Positions 1 through 6,892 of a stretch of DNA of 7,169 bases are shown here, piece by piece; within the stretch, counting starts at the first letter, position 1; each line of letters opens with the position of its first letter. The notes under the pieces are model-generated. The model was not told the origin of the DNA, did not search any database, and worked only from the letters and a program-made list of their open reading frames with translations. The stretch comes from Rhodobacterales bacterium (GTDB lineage: Bacteria; Pseudomonadota; Alphaproteobacteria; Rhodobacterales; Rhodobacteraceae), in assembly GCA_013298675.1 (NCBI GenBank), contig JAAFIJ010000142.1, forward strand, positions 1 to 7,169, given 5' to 3'. The translations under genes were made by a program, and so were the position numbers.

Positions 1-695
1 CGGCCGAGCAAGTGCTTGTGCCGGGCACCTTGCACGCCATGGGGGTGCCATGCTTTGTCAGCGGCACCCGAATTTTGACCCCGTCGGGTGCACGACCGGT
101 CGAAAGCATCGTCGTGGGTGATCTTGTCGTGACAGCGGCAGGGCAGGCGGTCCCGGTGCTGTGGCATGGGCGGCGCAACCTCAAGGCCGCAGATCTTTTG
201 TCCAACCCGCACCTGCGCCCGATCCGCCTGCGCGCGGGATCCTATGGTTGCCAGCGCGATCTGCTATTGTCGGCGCAACACGGCGTAAGGGTTACAGGCC
301 CCGATGGCGACTGTCTGGTGCGTGCGGGGCATCTGATCGGCAAAGGCGCGCGGTTGGCTCTTGGGCTGCGCGAGGTCTGCTACCATCACCTTTTGCTGCC
401 CGCACATGCCATTATTCTGGCTGAAGGTGCGCCTGTTGAAAGCTTTTATCCCGGTAAAATGGCCGTTGCCGCGCTTGAGCTTGGCGACCAAATTGATCTC
501 ATTCGAACAATTGCTGACCTAAATCCGCATATCACCACGGGTGCCGCTTTGGATCGCTATGGGCCCCGCTGCCTGCCTTTGCTGTCGCGAAAACAGGCGA
601 TGTTGGTGCTGGCAGGCATTGACCGGGCAAAATCAAATGGGAATCGTGGCGTGCCAGCGCGGGCATTTTATGATGGCGCCCATAACGTGCGGTAG
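1..695 (+). CDS. Hint-domain protein, 5' end cut by window edge
   Basis: The reading frame is open to the left edge (first full codon at position 3) and ends at TAG 693-695, so the GTG at 12 is probably internal and the true start lies outside. Counting from that GTG, a Hint module (Hint_2-like, hedgehog/intein fold) begins at Cys14 in GVPCFVSGTRILTPSG, followed by the typical VESIVVGDLV segment (about 30-40). A block-B-like SAQH motif lies at 87-90, and the late block is HAIILAEGAPVESFYPG (132-148). Hint domains of this family keep the fold and nucleophilic Cys of self-processing proteins. In Rhodobacterales they often sit at the end of secreted or RTX-like proteins of unknown role. About 80 residues without a recognised domain follow. 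There is no visible C-extein, so protein splicing is unlikely, although N-terminal cleavage at Cys14 is conceivable. The family call is secure; the function is unknown. Confidence 0.85.
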   Translation, partial: AEQVLVPGTLHAMGVPCFVSGTRILTPSGARPVESIVVGDLVVTAAGQAVPVLWHGRRNLKAADLLSNPHLRPIRLRAGSYGCQRDLLLSAQHGVRVTGPDGDCLVRAGHLIGKGARLALGLREVCYHHLLLPAHAIILAEGAPVESFYPGKMAVAALELGDQIDLIRTIADLNPHITTGAALDRYGPRCLPLLSRKQAMLVLAGIDRAKSNGNRGVPARAFYDGAHNVR

Positions 696-912
696 GGATC
701 GAAGCCATTTCATGTTTGTCCAGAGTGGGTATTTATGGCGCATATACCCAAATTGCGACGTAAATTGCCCATTTTTCACGCTTTGCGCTGGATAAGCTAA
801 GGTTGACGAGAAGCCAATTGCATTGTTTGAGAGCATAGGCTTAAGGTCAATCAAGATCATAAGCGGGCTGAAACGTAAGTTTTAAGAAAGCCGGCGTGAC
901 GGGGAGAAATGA
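696..912. promoter_or_regulatory. Intergenic region, likely promoter of the ABC operon
   Basis: This 217-bp gap is visibly richer in A and T than its flanks and holds no credible gene. It contains an inverted repeat (726-750), three copies of AATTGC (751-756, 763-768, 816-821) and a good -35-like TTGACG at 803-808. No convincing -10 box lies 16-18 bp beyond it; the 17-bp spacing gives TTTGAG, a weak match. The region must hold the promoter of the downstream four-gene operon unless transcription reads through from the Hint gene. I see no intrinsic terminator with a T-run after the Hint gene. Confidence 0.4.
726..750. repeat. Inverted repeat TGGGTAT-N11-ATACCCA
   Basis: Seven-base perfect arms (726-732 and 744-750) flank an 11-nt centre that adds a further ATG/CAT pairing (735-737 with 741-743). 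It lies 31 bp after the Hint stop and about 160 bp before the ATPase start. There is no T-run, so it does not look like a Rho-independent terminator. It could be an operator for an unseen regulator, or chance. Confidence 0.4.
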
Positions 913-915
913 GTG
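901..915 (+). promoter_or_regulatory. Shine-Dalgarno GGGGAG and GTG start of the ATPase gene
   Basis: GGGGAG (901-906) lies 6 nt before GTG 913-915. An in-frame TGA at 910-912 directly precedes the GTG, so translation cannot begin further upstream. The next in-frame Met is at residue 42, beside the Walker A loop, far too late for a functional protein. An out-of-frame ATG at 909-911 shares the same ribosome site and would encode only 14 codons, ending at TGA 951-953. Confidence 0.75.
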
Positions 916-2016
916 GCCGACACCTTCAAGAACGACGCGTTCGTTGCCTTTGAACATGTTCAGAAAAGCTATGACGGGGTAACACTGGTCGTCAAAGATC
1001 TGAACCTTGCGATCGCCAAGGGCGAGTTCTTGACCATGTTAGGGCCCTCAGGTTCTGGCAAAACCACCTGCCTGATGATGCTTGCTGGGTTTGAAACCGC
1101 GACAAGCGGCGAAATCAAACTTGATGGCCGTCCGATCAATCAAGTGCCACCGCACAAGCGCGGGATTGGCATGGTCTTCCAGAACTACGCGCTCTTTCCC
1201 CATATGACGGTGGGCGAGAATTTGTCGTTTCCGTTAGAAGTGCGCGGCATGTCCAAGTCTGACCGGGAAACCAAGGTCAAACACGCGCTGGACATGGTGC
1301 AGATGTACTCCTTTATCAACCGTCGCCCGGCGCAGCTTTCTGGTGGGCAACAGCAGCGGATTGCGTTGGCTCGGGCGTTGGTGTTTGATCCGTCGCTTGT
1401 GTTGATGGACGAACCACTTGGCGCGCTTGATAAACAGCTGCGCGAACATATGCAGTTTGAAATCAAACACTTGCACGAGCGTCTTGGCATCACAGTTGTC
1501 TATGTGACCCATGATCAAGGTGAAGCTTTGACCATGTCTGATCGAGTGGCTGTGTTTAATGATGGCAGAATTCAACAGTTAGCGCCTCCTGCTGATTTGT
1601 ATGAGCGCCCTGAAAACAGCTTTGTCGCCCAGTTCATCGGTGAAAATAACAAGCTTTTGGGCACCATCGAAGGATTGAACGGCGACAAAGCGCTGGTGCG
1701 GTTGGCAACAGGCGAATTGATCGACGCGACGGCGGTAAACGCCAAGGAAAAGGGTGGCAAGACGCTGGTGTCGATTCGTCCCGAACGGGTGGAATTCAAA
1801 CCCGAGATGATGCCGCCTGGCGCCCACATGATTGATGCCGAAGTTCAAGAAATCATCTACATGGGCGACATACTGCGGGTCGTTCTGCGGGTGGCCGGGT
1901 CTGATGGCTTTGTCATGAAGATGCGCAATACGCTGGGGCAAACCCGTCTCAGCCAAGGACAGAAGATCAAGGTGGGCTGGCATCCGCAGGACGCTCGCGC
2001 CCTTGATCCGATGTAA
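913..2016 (+). CDS. ABC transporter ATP-binding protein, PotA-like (spermidine/putrescine type)
   Basis: This is the cytoplasmic ATPase that powers the importer encoded by the next three genes. The 367-aa length is normal for PotA-like proteins. All nucleotide-binding motifs are intact: Walker A GPSGSGKTT (44-52), Q-loop Gln90 in MVFQNYALFPH, signature LSGGQQQR (142-149), Walker B LVLMDEP (162-168), D-loop ALD (171-173) and H-loop His200 in YVTHDQGEA. A C-terminal TOBE-type extension follows (about 240-360, with SIRPERVEF at 287-295), as in the MalK/PotA/FbpC group. The GTG start is forced by the in-frame TGA immediately before it. It is the first gene of the operon, 67 bp before the binding-protein gene. 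Substrate specificity is not encoded here; the Pot-type assignment comes from the partners. The ATPase call is near certain. Confidence 0.95.
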   Translation: MADTFKNDAFVAFEHVQKSYDGVTLVVKDLNLAIAKGEFLTMLGPSGSGKTTCLMMLAGFETATSGEIKLDGRPINQVPPHKRGIGMVFQNYALFPHMTVGENLSFPLEVRGMSKSDRETKVKHALDMVQMYSFINRRPAQLSGGQQQRIALARALVFDPSLVLMDEPLGALDKQLREHMQFEIKHLHERLGITVVYVTHDQGEALTMSDRVAVFNDGRIQQLAPPADLYERPENSFVAQFIGENNKLLGTIEGLNGDKALVRLATGELIDATAVNAKEKGGKTLVSIRPERVEFKPEMMPPGAHMIDAEVQEIIYMGDILRVVLRVAGSDGFVMKMRNTLGQTRLSQGQKIKVGWHPQDARALDPM

Positions 2017-2052
2017 GGCCAATTGGCCGCCGCCCATTCTGCAGAGGGGCGG
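2017..2052. repeat. Intercistronic palindrome and hairpin between ATPase and binding-protein genes
   Basis: Directly after the ATPase stop lies the perfect 12-bp palindrome GGCCAATTGGCC (2017-2028). It is followed by CCGCCC (2030-2035) and GGGCGG (2047-2052), which can pair as a 6-bp stem with an 11-nt loop. No T-run follows, so it is not a standard terminator. It may be an mRNA processing or stabilising element ahead of the binding-protein gene, which in such operons usually needs more product than the ATPase. This role is inference. Confidence 0.4.
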
Positions 2053-2083
2053 ACTTTCACTGACCACCAACTGGGAGTTAACA

Positions 2084-3157
2084 ATGAAGAAACTTCTTAT
2101 CCTCTCCACTGCGTTGACCAGCTTTGCATTTACTGCCAACGCTGACGTCACCGTAATGTCTTGGGGCGGCGCTTATGGCGAAGCCCAAACAGAAGCCCAC
2201 GTAAAGCCATGGGCTGCTGCCACCAGCAATGCGGCCGTCATGGTCGATAGCGACAATCCTGCCCCCGCCTTGAAGGCGATGGTCGAGGCTGGCAACGTCA
2301 CCGTTGACGTGGCTTCGGTTGAATACGCTGACGCCATCCGTCTGTGCGACGAAGGCGTGCTGGAGCCAATCGATGCAGCGTCCTTGCCAGCTGGCAATGA
2401 TGGTGTTGTTGCAACCGAAGACTTCCTCGCAGGCGCGATCACCGAATGCGGCGTTTCCACCGACATCTGGTCGAACGTTTACGGCTATGACACCACCAAG
2501 TTCGCAGCTGACGCAGCACCGAAAACCGCCGCCGACTTTTTCGACCTTGCAAAGTTCCCCGGCAAGCGCGGCCTTAAAAAAGGTGCCAAAGCCGTTCTGG
2601 AATTCGCTCTGTTGGGTGACGGCGTTCCGCCCGCCGAAGTGTATGCCGTTCTGTCCACCCCCGAAGGCGTGGACCGTGCCTTTGCGAAACTCGACAGCAT
2701 CAAGGCCGATGTCGTCTGGTGGGAAGCTGGCGCGCAGCCTCCGCAGCTGTTGGCTGACGGCGAAGTTGTGATGTCGACGGCTTATAACGGACGTCTGTTC
2801 GCTGCCGCGATCAACGAAGGCAAGCCGTTCCAAATCGTTTGGGATGGTCAGATCTATGAAAACGAAATGTATGTCGTTCCGAAGGGCGCGCCAAACAAAG
2901 ATCTGGCAATGGATTTCATCCGTTATGCCACTTCGACCGATGGTCTGCGCGCACAGGCACAGCACATCTCGTACGGCCCAGCCCGCAAGTCTTCAATGGC
3001 AACAGAATTGCTGTTCAAGGACGGCAAGACTGTGATGGCGCCACACCTGCCGACCGCACCAGAGAATCTGGGCAATGCCCTGCTGACCTCGGCTGACTTC
3101 TGGGTCGACAAGGACGCAGAACTGAACGAGCGTTTCCAGGCTTGGTTGGCGCAATAA
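2084..3157 (+). CDS. Periplasmic substrate-binding protein, PotD-like (polyamine-type ABC importer)
   Basis: This is the 357-aa periplasmic receptor that delivers ligand to the two permeases. The chosen ATG has a GGGAG Shine-Dalgarno (2072-2076) and gives a textbook Sec signal peptide: MKK, a hydrophobic core, and AXA cleavage after TANA (residue 20). An in-frame ATG 81 bp upstream would bury this signal and is rejected. The mature protein begins DVTVMSWGGAYGEAQ, the usual first strand of the PotD/extracellular-binding-protein fold. Further family marks are DVASVEYADAIRLCDEG (75-91), VVWWEAGAQPPQLLADGEV (210-228) and AYNGRLFAA (233-241), resembling the alphaproteobacterial polyamine-binding subgroup. 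Cys88 and Cys122 could form a disulfide. The ligand may be putrescine, spermidine, GABA or a related amino compound; sequence alone does not decide. There is no lipobox, so it is soluble. Confidence 0.92.
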   Translation: MKKLLILSTALTSFAFTANADVTVMSWGGAYGEAQTEAHVKPWAAATSNAAVMVDSDNPAPALKAMVEAGNVTVDVASVEYADAIRLCDEGVLEPIDAASLPAGNDGVVATEDFLAGAITECGVSTDIWSNVYGYDTTKFAADAAPKTAADFFDLAKFPGKRGLKKGAKAVLEFALLGDGVPPAEVYAVLSTPEGVDRAFAKLDSIKADVVWWEAGAQPPQLLADGEVVMSTAYNGRLFAAAINEGKPFQIVWDGQIYENEMYVVPKGAPNKDLAMDFIRYATSTDGLRAQAQHISYGPARKSSMATELLFKDGKTVMAPHLPTAPENLGNALLTSADFWVDKDAELNERFQAWLAQ

Positions 3158-3159
3158 TC

Positions 3160-3203
3160 GGGCTTTAGCCCAACACCGGGCGCGGAGCACATCCCGCGCC
3201 CGG
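3160..3203 (+). promoter_or_regulatory. Strong GC-rich stem-loop after the binding-protein gene
   Basis: A small hairpin GGGC-TTTA-GCCC (3160-3171) is followed by a perfect 10-bp inverted repeat, CCGGGCGCGG (3176-3185) with CCGCGCCCGG (3194-3203), enclosing an 8-nt loop. The second stem is very stable and ends 22 bp before the permease start. It lacks a trailing T-run, so complete termination is unlikely. In ABC operons, hairpins at this position (the malE-malF interval is the classic case) protect the upstream mRNA or partly block read-through, so the binding protein is made in excess over the membrane subunits. The structure is seen; the role is inferred. Confidence 0.6.
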
Positions 3204-3225
3204 ACTTCAAGCAAAGGGACCAGGC

Positions 3226-4479
3226 ATGACCGAGGCCGCGACCGAACTTCTGACCACCGCCGACGGCCGCCCTTTGAAAGAAGCGCTTGCCACCGCTCAG
3301 TCCCGCGCGAAACGTCGGGCGTTCCTTTTGGTCTTGCCGCTCTTGGTCTTTGTTTTGCTGACCTTTTTAGTGCCGATCGGCTATATGCTGAAACGTTCGG
3401 TCGAGCATGACGGCTTTTCCCGATCGTCTCCCACGCTGACCCAATGGTTTAAAGAAAACCCCGAATTCGACCATATGAACCCGCCGGAACAGGCATATGC
3501 TGCTTTGGTGACGGATCTGGCTGAAATGCAGGCCACCAAGAACACTGGCATGGCCGGCACACGCATCAACTATACTGTTCCTGGTTCCATCAGCCTGTTC
3601 AAAAAAGGTGCCCGCGAAGCCGCCGCAATGCAGCCTCCCTTCAAAGGGGCGATGCTGGCGCTGGACCCAGCATGGGGCGCACCTGAGTTGTGGTATGCAA
3701 TGGAATCTGCGTCGTCAGAACTGACGACCGATTTCTACAAGGTCGCCGCGGATCGAAAACTGACCGAAACCGGATGGGAACGCGGTGACGACAAACAGCG
3801 CATCTATCTTTATCTGTTTTTCAAAACCTTCGTGGTGTCAGCCATTATTACTGTGATCTGCCTGTTGCTGGCTTTTCCAGTCGCGCATCTTTTGGCAATC
3901 TTGCCGATGGCCAAGTCTTCTTTGCTGATGATCCTGGTCTTGTTACCGTTCTGGACATCATTGCTGGTGCGAACGACAGCATGGATCGCGCTCTTACAGG
4001 AGCAAGGTATCGTCAATGATGCGCTGGTGGGGTTAGGGATCCTGGCTGACGATAACCGATTGACGATGATGTACAATATGACTGGCACCATTGTGGCGAT
4101 GACCCATGTGCTGTTGCCGTTCATGATCCTGCCGCTTTATTCAGTGATGAAGGTCATTCCGCCGTCCTATGCCCGCGCCGCGCGGTCCCTTGGGGCGACG
4201 AGCTGGACCACCTTCCGGCGGGTTTACTTGCCGCAAACATTGCCGGGCATCGCTGCGGGTTCGCTTTTGGTGTTCATTTTGGCCGTCGGTTACTACATCA
4301 CGCCAGCTTTGGTCGGCGGGGCCGATGGGCAGCTGATTTCGAACCTCATCAGCTTTCACATGACCAAATCCAACTGGTCAATGGCCGCAGCCCTTGCTGC
4401 CATGCTGCTTGCAGCCATTCTGGCACTTTATTGGATTTACGATCAGTTGATCGGCGTTGACCGCCTGAAGCTGGGTTAA
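3226..4479 (+). CDS. ABC transporter permease, PotB-like, with large periplasmic loop
   Basis: This 417-aa inner-membrane permease is one half of the import channel. Six membrane segments can be read at about 32-54, 198-226, 231-256, 285-308, 338-360 and 385-407. The cytoplasmic EAA-type loop that contacts the ATPase is YARAARSLGATSWTTFRRVYLP (315-336, with conserved A, A and LG). A PotB protein is usually about 280 aa. The extra length is an approximately 140-residue hydrophilic stretch (55-197) between segments 1 and 2, predicted to face the periplasm; it holds Trp- and Met-bearing patches but no motif I recognise. The start is supported by AAAGGGA (3213-3219), 6 nt before the ATG. It follows the binding-protein gene by 68 bp and precedes the PotC-like gene by 10 bp, so the two permeases are almost certainly cotranscribed. 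Confidence 0.93.
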   Translation: MTEAATELLTTADGRPLKEALATAQSRAKRRAFLLVLPLLVFVLLTFLVPIGYMLKRSVEHDGFSRSSPTLTQWFKENPEFDHMNPPEQAYAALVTDLAEMQATKNTGMAGTRINYTVPGSISLFKKGAREAAAMQPPFKGAMLALDPAWGAPELWYAMESASSELTTDFYKVAADRKLTETGWERGDDKQRIYLYLFFKTFVVSAIITVICLLLAFPVAHLLAILPMAKSSLLMILVLLPFWTSLLVRTTAWIALLQEQGIVNDALVGLGILADDNRLTMMYNMTGTIVAMTHVLLPFMILPLYSVMKVIPPSYARAARSLGATSWTTFRRVYLPQTLPGIAAGSLLVFILAVGYYITPALVGGADGQLISNLISFHMTKSNWSMAAALAAMLLAAILALYWIYDQLIGVDRLKLG

Positions 4480-4489
4480 GGAGAATATC

Positions 4490-5461
4490 ATGGCGCTTCC
4501 TACCTATGCATCGCCGCTGGAACGGGTCTGGTACTATACCTATCTGGTGATTTGTACGCTGATCTTCATCTTTCTGATCGCGCCGATCCTGATCGTCATT
4601 CCTTTGTCTTTTAATGCCGAGCCTTATTTCACGTTCACTGAAAAGATGCTGACCTTTGATCCGGCTGGCTATTCCCTGCGCTGGTACGACACGCTGCTGA
4701 CCCTTGGCCATCCTGGTTCAGATACAATGCGCGACGAGGCGTGGTGGAGTGCTGTCTGGGAACGCTCAACCTGGGTGCAAGCGGCCAAGAATTCCTTCTG
4801 GGTGGGTCTTTGGGCCACTATTCTGGCCACGTTTCTTGGAACCGTTGCTGCCCTCGGCCTATCGCGTCCAGAAATGCCCTACCGTCGTCTGATCATGGCG
4901 ATCTTGATCAGCCCGATGATTGTGCCGATCATCATCATTGCGGTGGGGATGAGCTTTTTCTTCGCTCAGGCATGTGTGCCACCCGACAGCATTTGGTCGA
5001 CGATTTTTGGGCCGTTCCTGTCCGAAAAGGGCTGTCTCGTGAATTCTCATCTGGGGGTGATCGTCGCTCATGCTGTGTTGGGCATCCCGTTTGTGATCAT
5101 CACGGTCACCGCCACTCTGTCAGGTTTTGACCAGTCGCTGATCCGCGCGGCCCATTCACTGGGTGCAAACCCACGCACGACGTTCTTTAAGGTGGTGATG
5201 CCGCTGATCCTGCCCGGTGTGATTTCAGGCGCGTTGTTCGCCTTTGTCACGTCGTTTGACGAAGTGGTGGCGGTGCTGTTTATTGCGGGCCCTGATCAGC
5301 AAACCATCCCAAGACAAATGTTCAACGGCATACGTGAGGCGATCAGCCCGGCGATTTTGGCGGTGGCAACATTGCTTGTGATCATCTCGGTGGCGCTGCT
5401 GACAACGGTAGAATTGTTGCGCCGCAGGTCAGAGCGGTTGCGTGGCATCACGCCACATTAA
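4490..5461 (+). CDS. ABC transporter permease, PotC-like
   Basis: This is the second membrane subunit of the importer, 323 aa and slightly longer than typical PotC. Six segments lie at about 18-40, 103-125, 133-158, 186-208, 240-264 and 287-307. The EAA loop is LIRAAHSLGANPRTTFFKV (217-235), followed by MPLILPGVISGALFAF and the TSFDEVVAVLF stretch (254-264) that is strongly conserved in PotC/PotI proteins. The first periplasmic loop (41-102) is long. The loop between segments 3 and 4 carries Cys162 and Cys182, both predicted periplasmic and possibly disulfide-bonded. The Shine-Dalgarno AAGGAGA (4478-4484) overlaps the stop codon of the preceding permease, giving tight coupling of the two subunits. 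It is the last gene of the operon, converging on the regulator gene with only 14 bp between stops. Confidence 0.94.
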   Translation: MALPTYASPLERVWYYTYLVICTLIFIFLIAPILIVIPLSFNAEPYFTFTEKMLTFDPAGYSLRWYDTLLTLGHPGSDTMRDEAWWSAVWERSTWVQAAKNSFWVGLWATILATFLGTVAALGLSRPEMPYRRLIMAILISPMIVPIIIIAVGMSFFFAQACVPPDSIWSTIFGPFLSEKGCLVNSHLGVIVAHAVLGIPFVIITVTATLSGFDQSLIRAAHSLGANPRTTFFKVVMPLILPGVISGALFAFVTSFDEVVAVLFIAGPDQQTIPRQMFNGIREAISPAILAVATLLVIISVALLTTVELLRRRSERLRGITPH

Positions 5462-5475
5462 AGCGCCGTCATAGG

Positions 5476-6870
5476 TTAATCTGCAATACTATAGGGCAGG
5501 ACGCCGCGGCGATCCGGGTTGACCGTTAAACGTCGCTCTAGCGGCGGAACTGATCGTTGGTGGCAATCGGGGCGCTCGCAGATGCGACAGGAAATGCCTA
5601 TGGGTTCAAACCGACCTTTCAAGTCAAGTCCGTCACTATAGACCAGCGATGCGGCATGGCTGATCTCGCAGCCCAAGCCGATTGCATAGCGGCGAACCGG
5701 TGCCAGAAACGCGCCTCCCGGTTTAGAGACGTCGCGCGCAAGGCAAAGGTAGCGCACGCCGTCTGGTGTCTCGGCCAATTGCCGCAGAAAATGGCCGGGC
5801 GTTTCAAAGGCGCGGTGCACGTTCCACAAGGGACAAGCCCCACCAAAGCGCGCGAATTGCAGTCTTGTGGCCGAGTGGCGTTTGGTGATCGTTCCTGCTT
5901 GATCGACGCGGACAAAAAAGAACGGAATGCCCTTGGACCCCGGGCGTTGCAACGTTGACAGACGGTGCGCAACTTGTTCGATAGAGGCGCCGAACTGGTC
6001 TGCCAGCCGTTCAAGGTCGTGCCGGGTGCTTTGCGCTGCGGCCAGAAAGGCGCGGTAAGGCAGTAGCGCTGCACCTGCAAAATAGTTTGCCAAACCGATC
6101 TTGGCGATATCGCGGGCCTCGCGGGTTTGAAACCGTGCCAGATCAAGCGTCGCCTCGATCAGATCATTTTGGCTTTGCTGTGCCACTTGATACAGCAGTT
6201 GAAACCGCTGTGATGCAGGCGACGCGCGTGAAGAGATTGTCAGATTCCGTTGCGATGGATCATAGCTGCGCAAGTCATCAATGTCGGAAAATGATACATT
6301 TATTCCTTGACGTTTCAACGCCTCGGTTGCGAATAAAACGATGTCATTTCTTGTGGTTATACCCGCGACAAACTGTTCGGCAGCGCGGTCGATGGAATCG
6401 ATGTAATTGTCGCAATAGTGAAAGAAGTCACGCACCTCTTCCCAAGGAGATGCACGCAGAGATGCCCCGTCGGCACCCAAAGATTCGTCTAACGATGCGA
6501 GACGCTCGTGCCCTTGACGGTATGCGCGGTGCAGGTCCAAAATCGCGCGGGCAAGGGCAGGGGCATTCGACGCGGCAAGGCGCAAATCGGCCACGGGTGG
6601 GGCCGCGGCAAAAATCGGGTCGGCGAATGCTTCGCGCATATCGGCGACTAGACGTTCTCCTTCGCTGACCGACAGTTCGGTGACATCAAGGCCGAACTCT
6701 TGCGCAAGGCCCAAAACAACTGCGACAGACACCGGTCGGTGATTGTTTTCCATCTGGTTCAGATAGGGCAGGGACACACCCAGCTTTTCGGCAAACTGGC
6801 GTTGGGTCAGCCCGACCCGGATCCGAAGTTCCCGCAGTTTCGCGCCAGCATAAAGCTTTTGGATAGCCAT
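5476..6870 (-). CDS. XRE-type short-chain fatty acyl-CoA regulator (ScfR/RamB/PccR family)
   Basis: This 464-aa DNA-binding regulator has an N-terminal XRE helix-turn-helix (about 11-62, LTQRQFAEKLGVSLPYLNQMENNHRP), then a linker and a central IrrE/M78-like region with LANYFAGAALLPYRAF (260-275). The C-terminal ScfR domain (DUF2083 type) ends in a CxxCxxxxC cluster: Cys428, Cys431, Cys436 in GISCRICERPDCHQRS. Where an M78 zinc peptidase would have HExxH, the sequence reads YQVAQQ (227-232), so it is probably not a protease. Relatives sense short-chain acyl-CoA and control acetate, propionate or glyoxylate-type metabolism: RamB in corynebacteria, PccR in Rhodobacter sphaeroides. No such metabolic gene is in view. 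The start fits the family, although no clear Shine-Dalgarno precedes it. A TTTGCAAA pair upstream suggests autoregulation. The family call is firm; target genes are unknown. Confidence 0.9.
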   Translation of the reverse strand: MAIQKLYAGAKLRELRIRVGLTQRQFAEKLGVSLPYLNQMENNHRPVSVAVVLGLAQEFGLDVTELSVSEGERLVADMREAFADPIFAAAPPVADLRLAASNAPALARAILDLHRAYRQGHERLASLDESLGADGASLRASPWEEVRDFFHYCDNYIDSIDRAAEQFVAGITTRNDIVLFATEALKRQGINVSFSDIDDLRSYDPSQRNLTISSRASPASQRFQLLYQVAQQSQNDLIEATLDLARFQTREARDIAKIGLANYFAGAALLPYRAFLAAAQSTRHDLERLADQFGASIEQVAHRLSTLQRPGSKGIPFFFVRVDQAGTITKRHSATRLQFARFGGACPLWNVHRAFETPGHFLRQLAETPDGVRYLCLARDVSKPGGAFLAPVRRYAIGLGCEISHAASLVYSDGLDLKGRFEPIGISCRICERPDCHQRSVPPLERRLTVNPDRRGVLPYSIAD

Positions 6871-6892
6871 TATCTATTCGGGCCTCACAGGG

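Noticed and set aside
2003..2083. Upstream in-frame ATG for the binding protein
   Set aside because: It overlaps the end of the ATPase gene, lacks a suitable ribosome site and would place 27 polar residues before an otherwise perfect signal peptide.
2123..2130. TTTGCATT near the start of the binding-protein gene as an ScfR site
   Set aside because: It is only a partial match, is unpaired and lies within signal-peptide codons. Similar partial matches such as TTTGCG at 782 and TTTGCGAAA near 2681 are expected by chance.
2078..2965. Long minus-strand open frame of 295 codons
   Set aside because: It lies wholly antisense to the binding-protein gene, which has a signal peptide and family motifs. 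Its translation resembles no family, and it is a product of GC-rich codon use.
5502..5511. Palindrome CGCCGCGGCG as a possible terminator between the convergent genes
   Set aside because: It lies inside the coding end of the regulator, has no loop suited to a hairpin and no T-run. The 14-bp gap itself shows no terminator.
6087..6668. Plus-strand open frame of 193 codons
   Set aside because: It is antisense to the ScfR regulator, rich in Arg, Cys and His in low-complexity fashion, with no recognisable domain.
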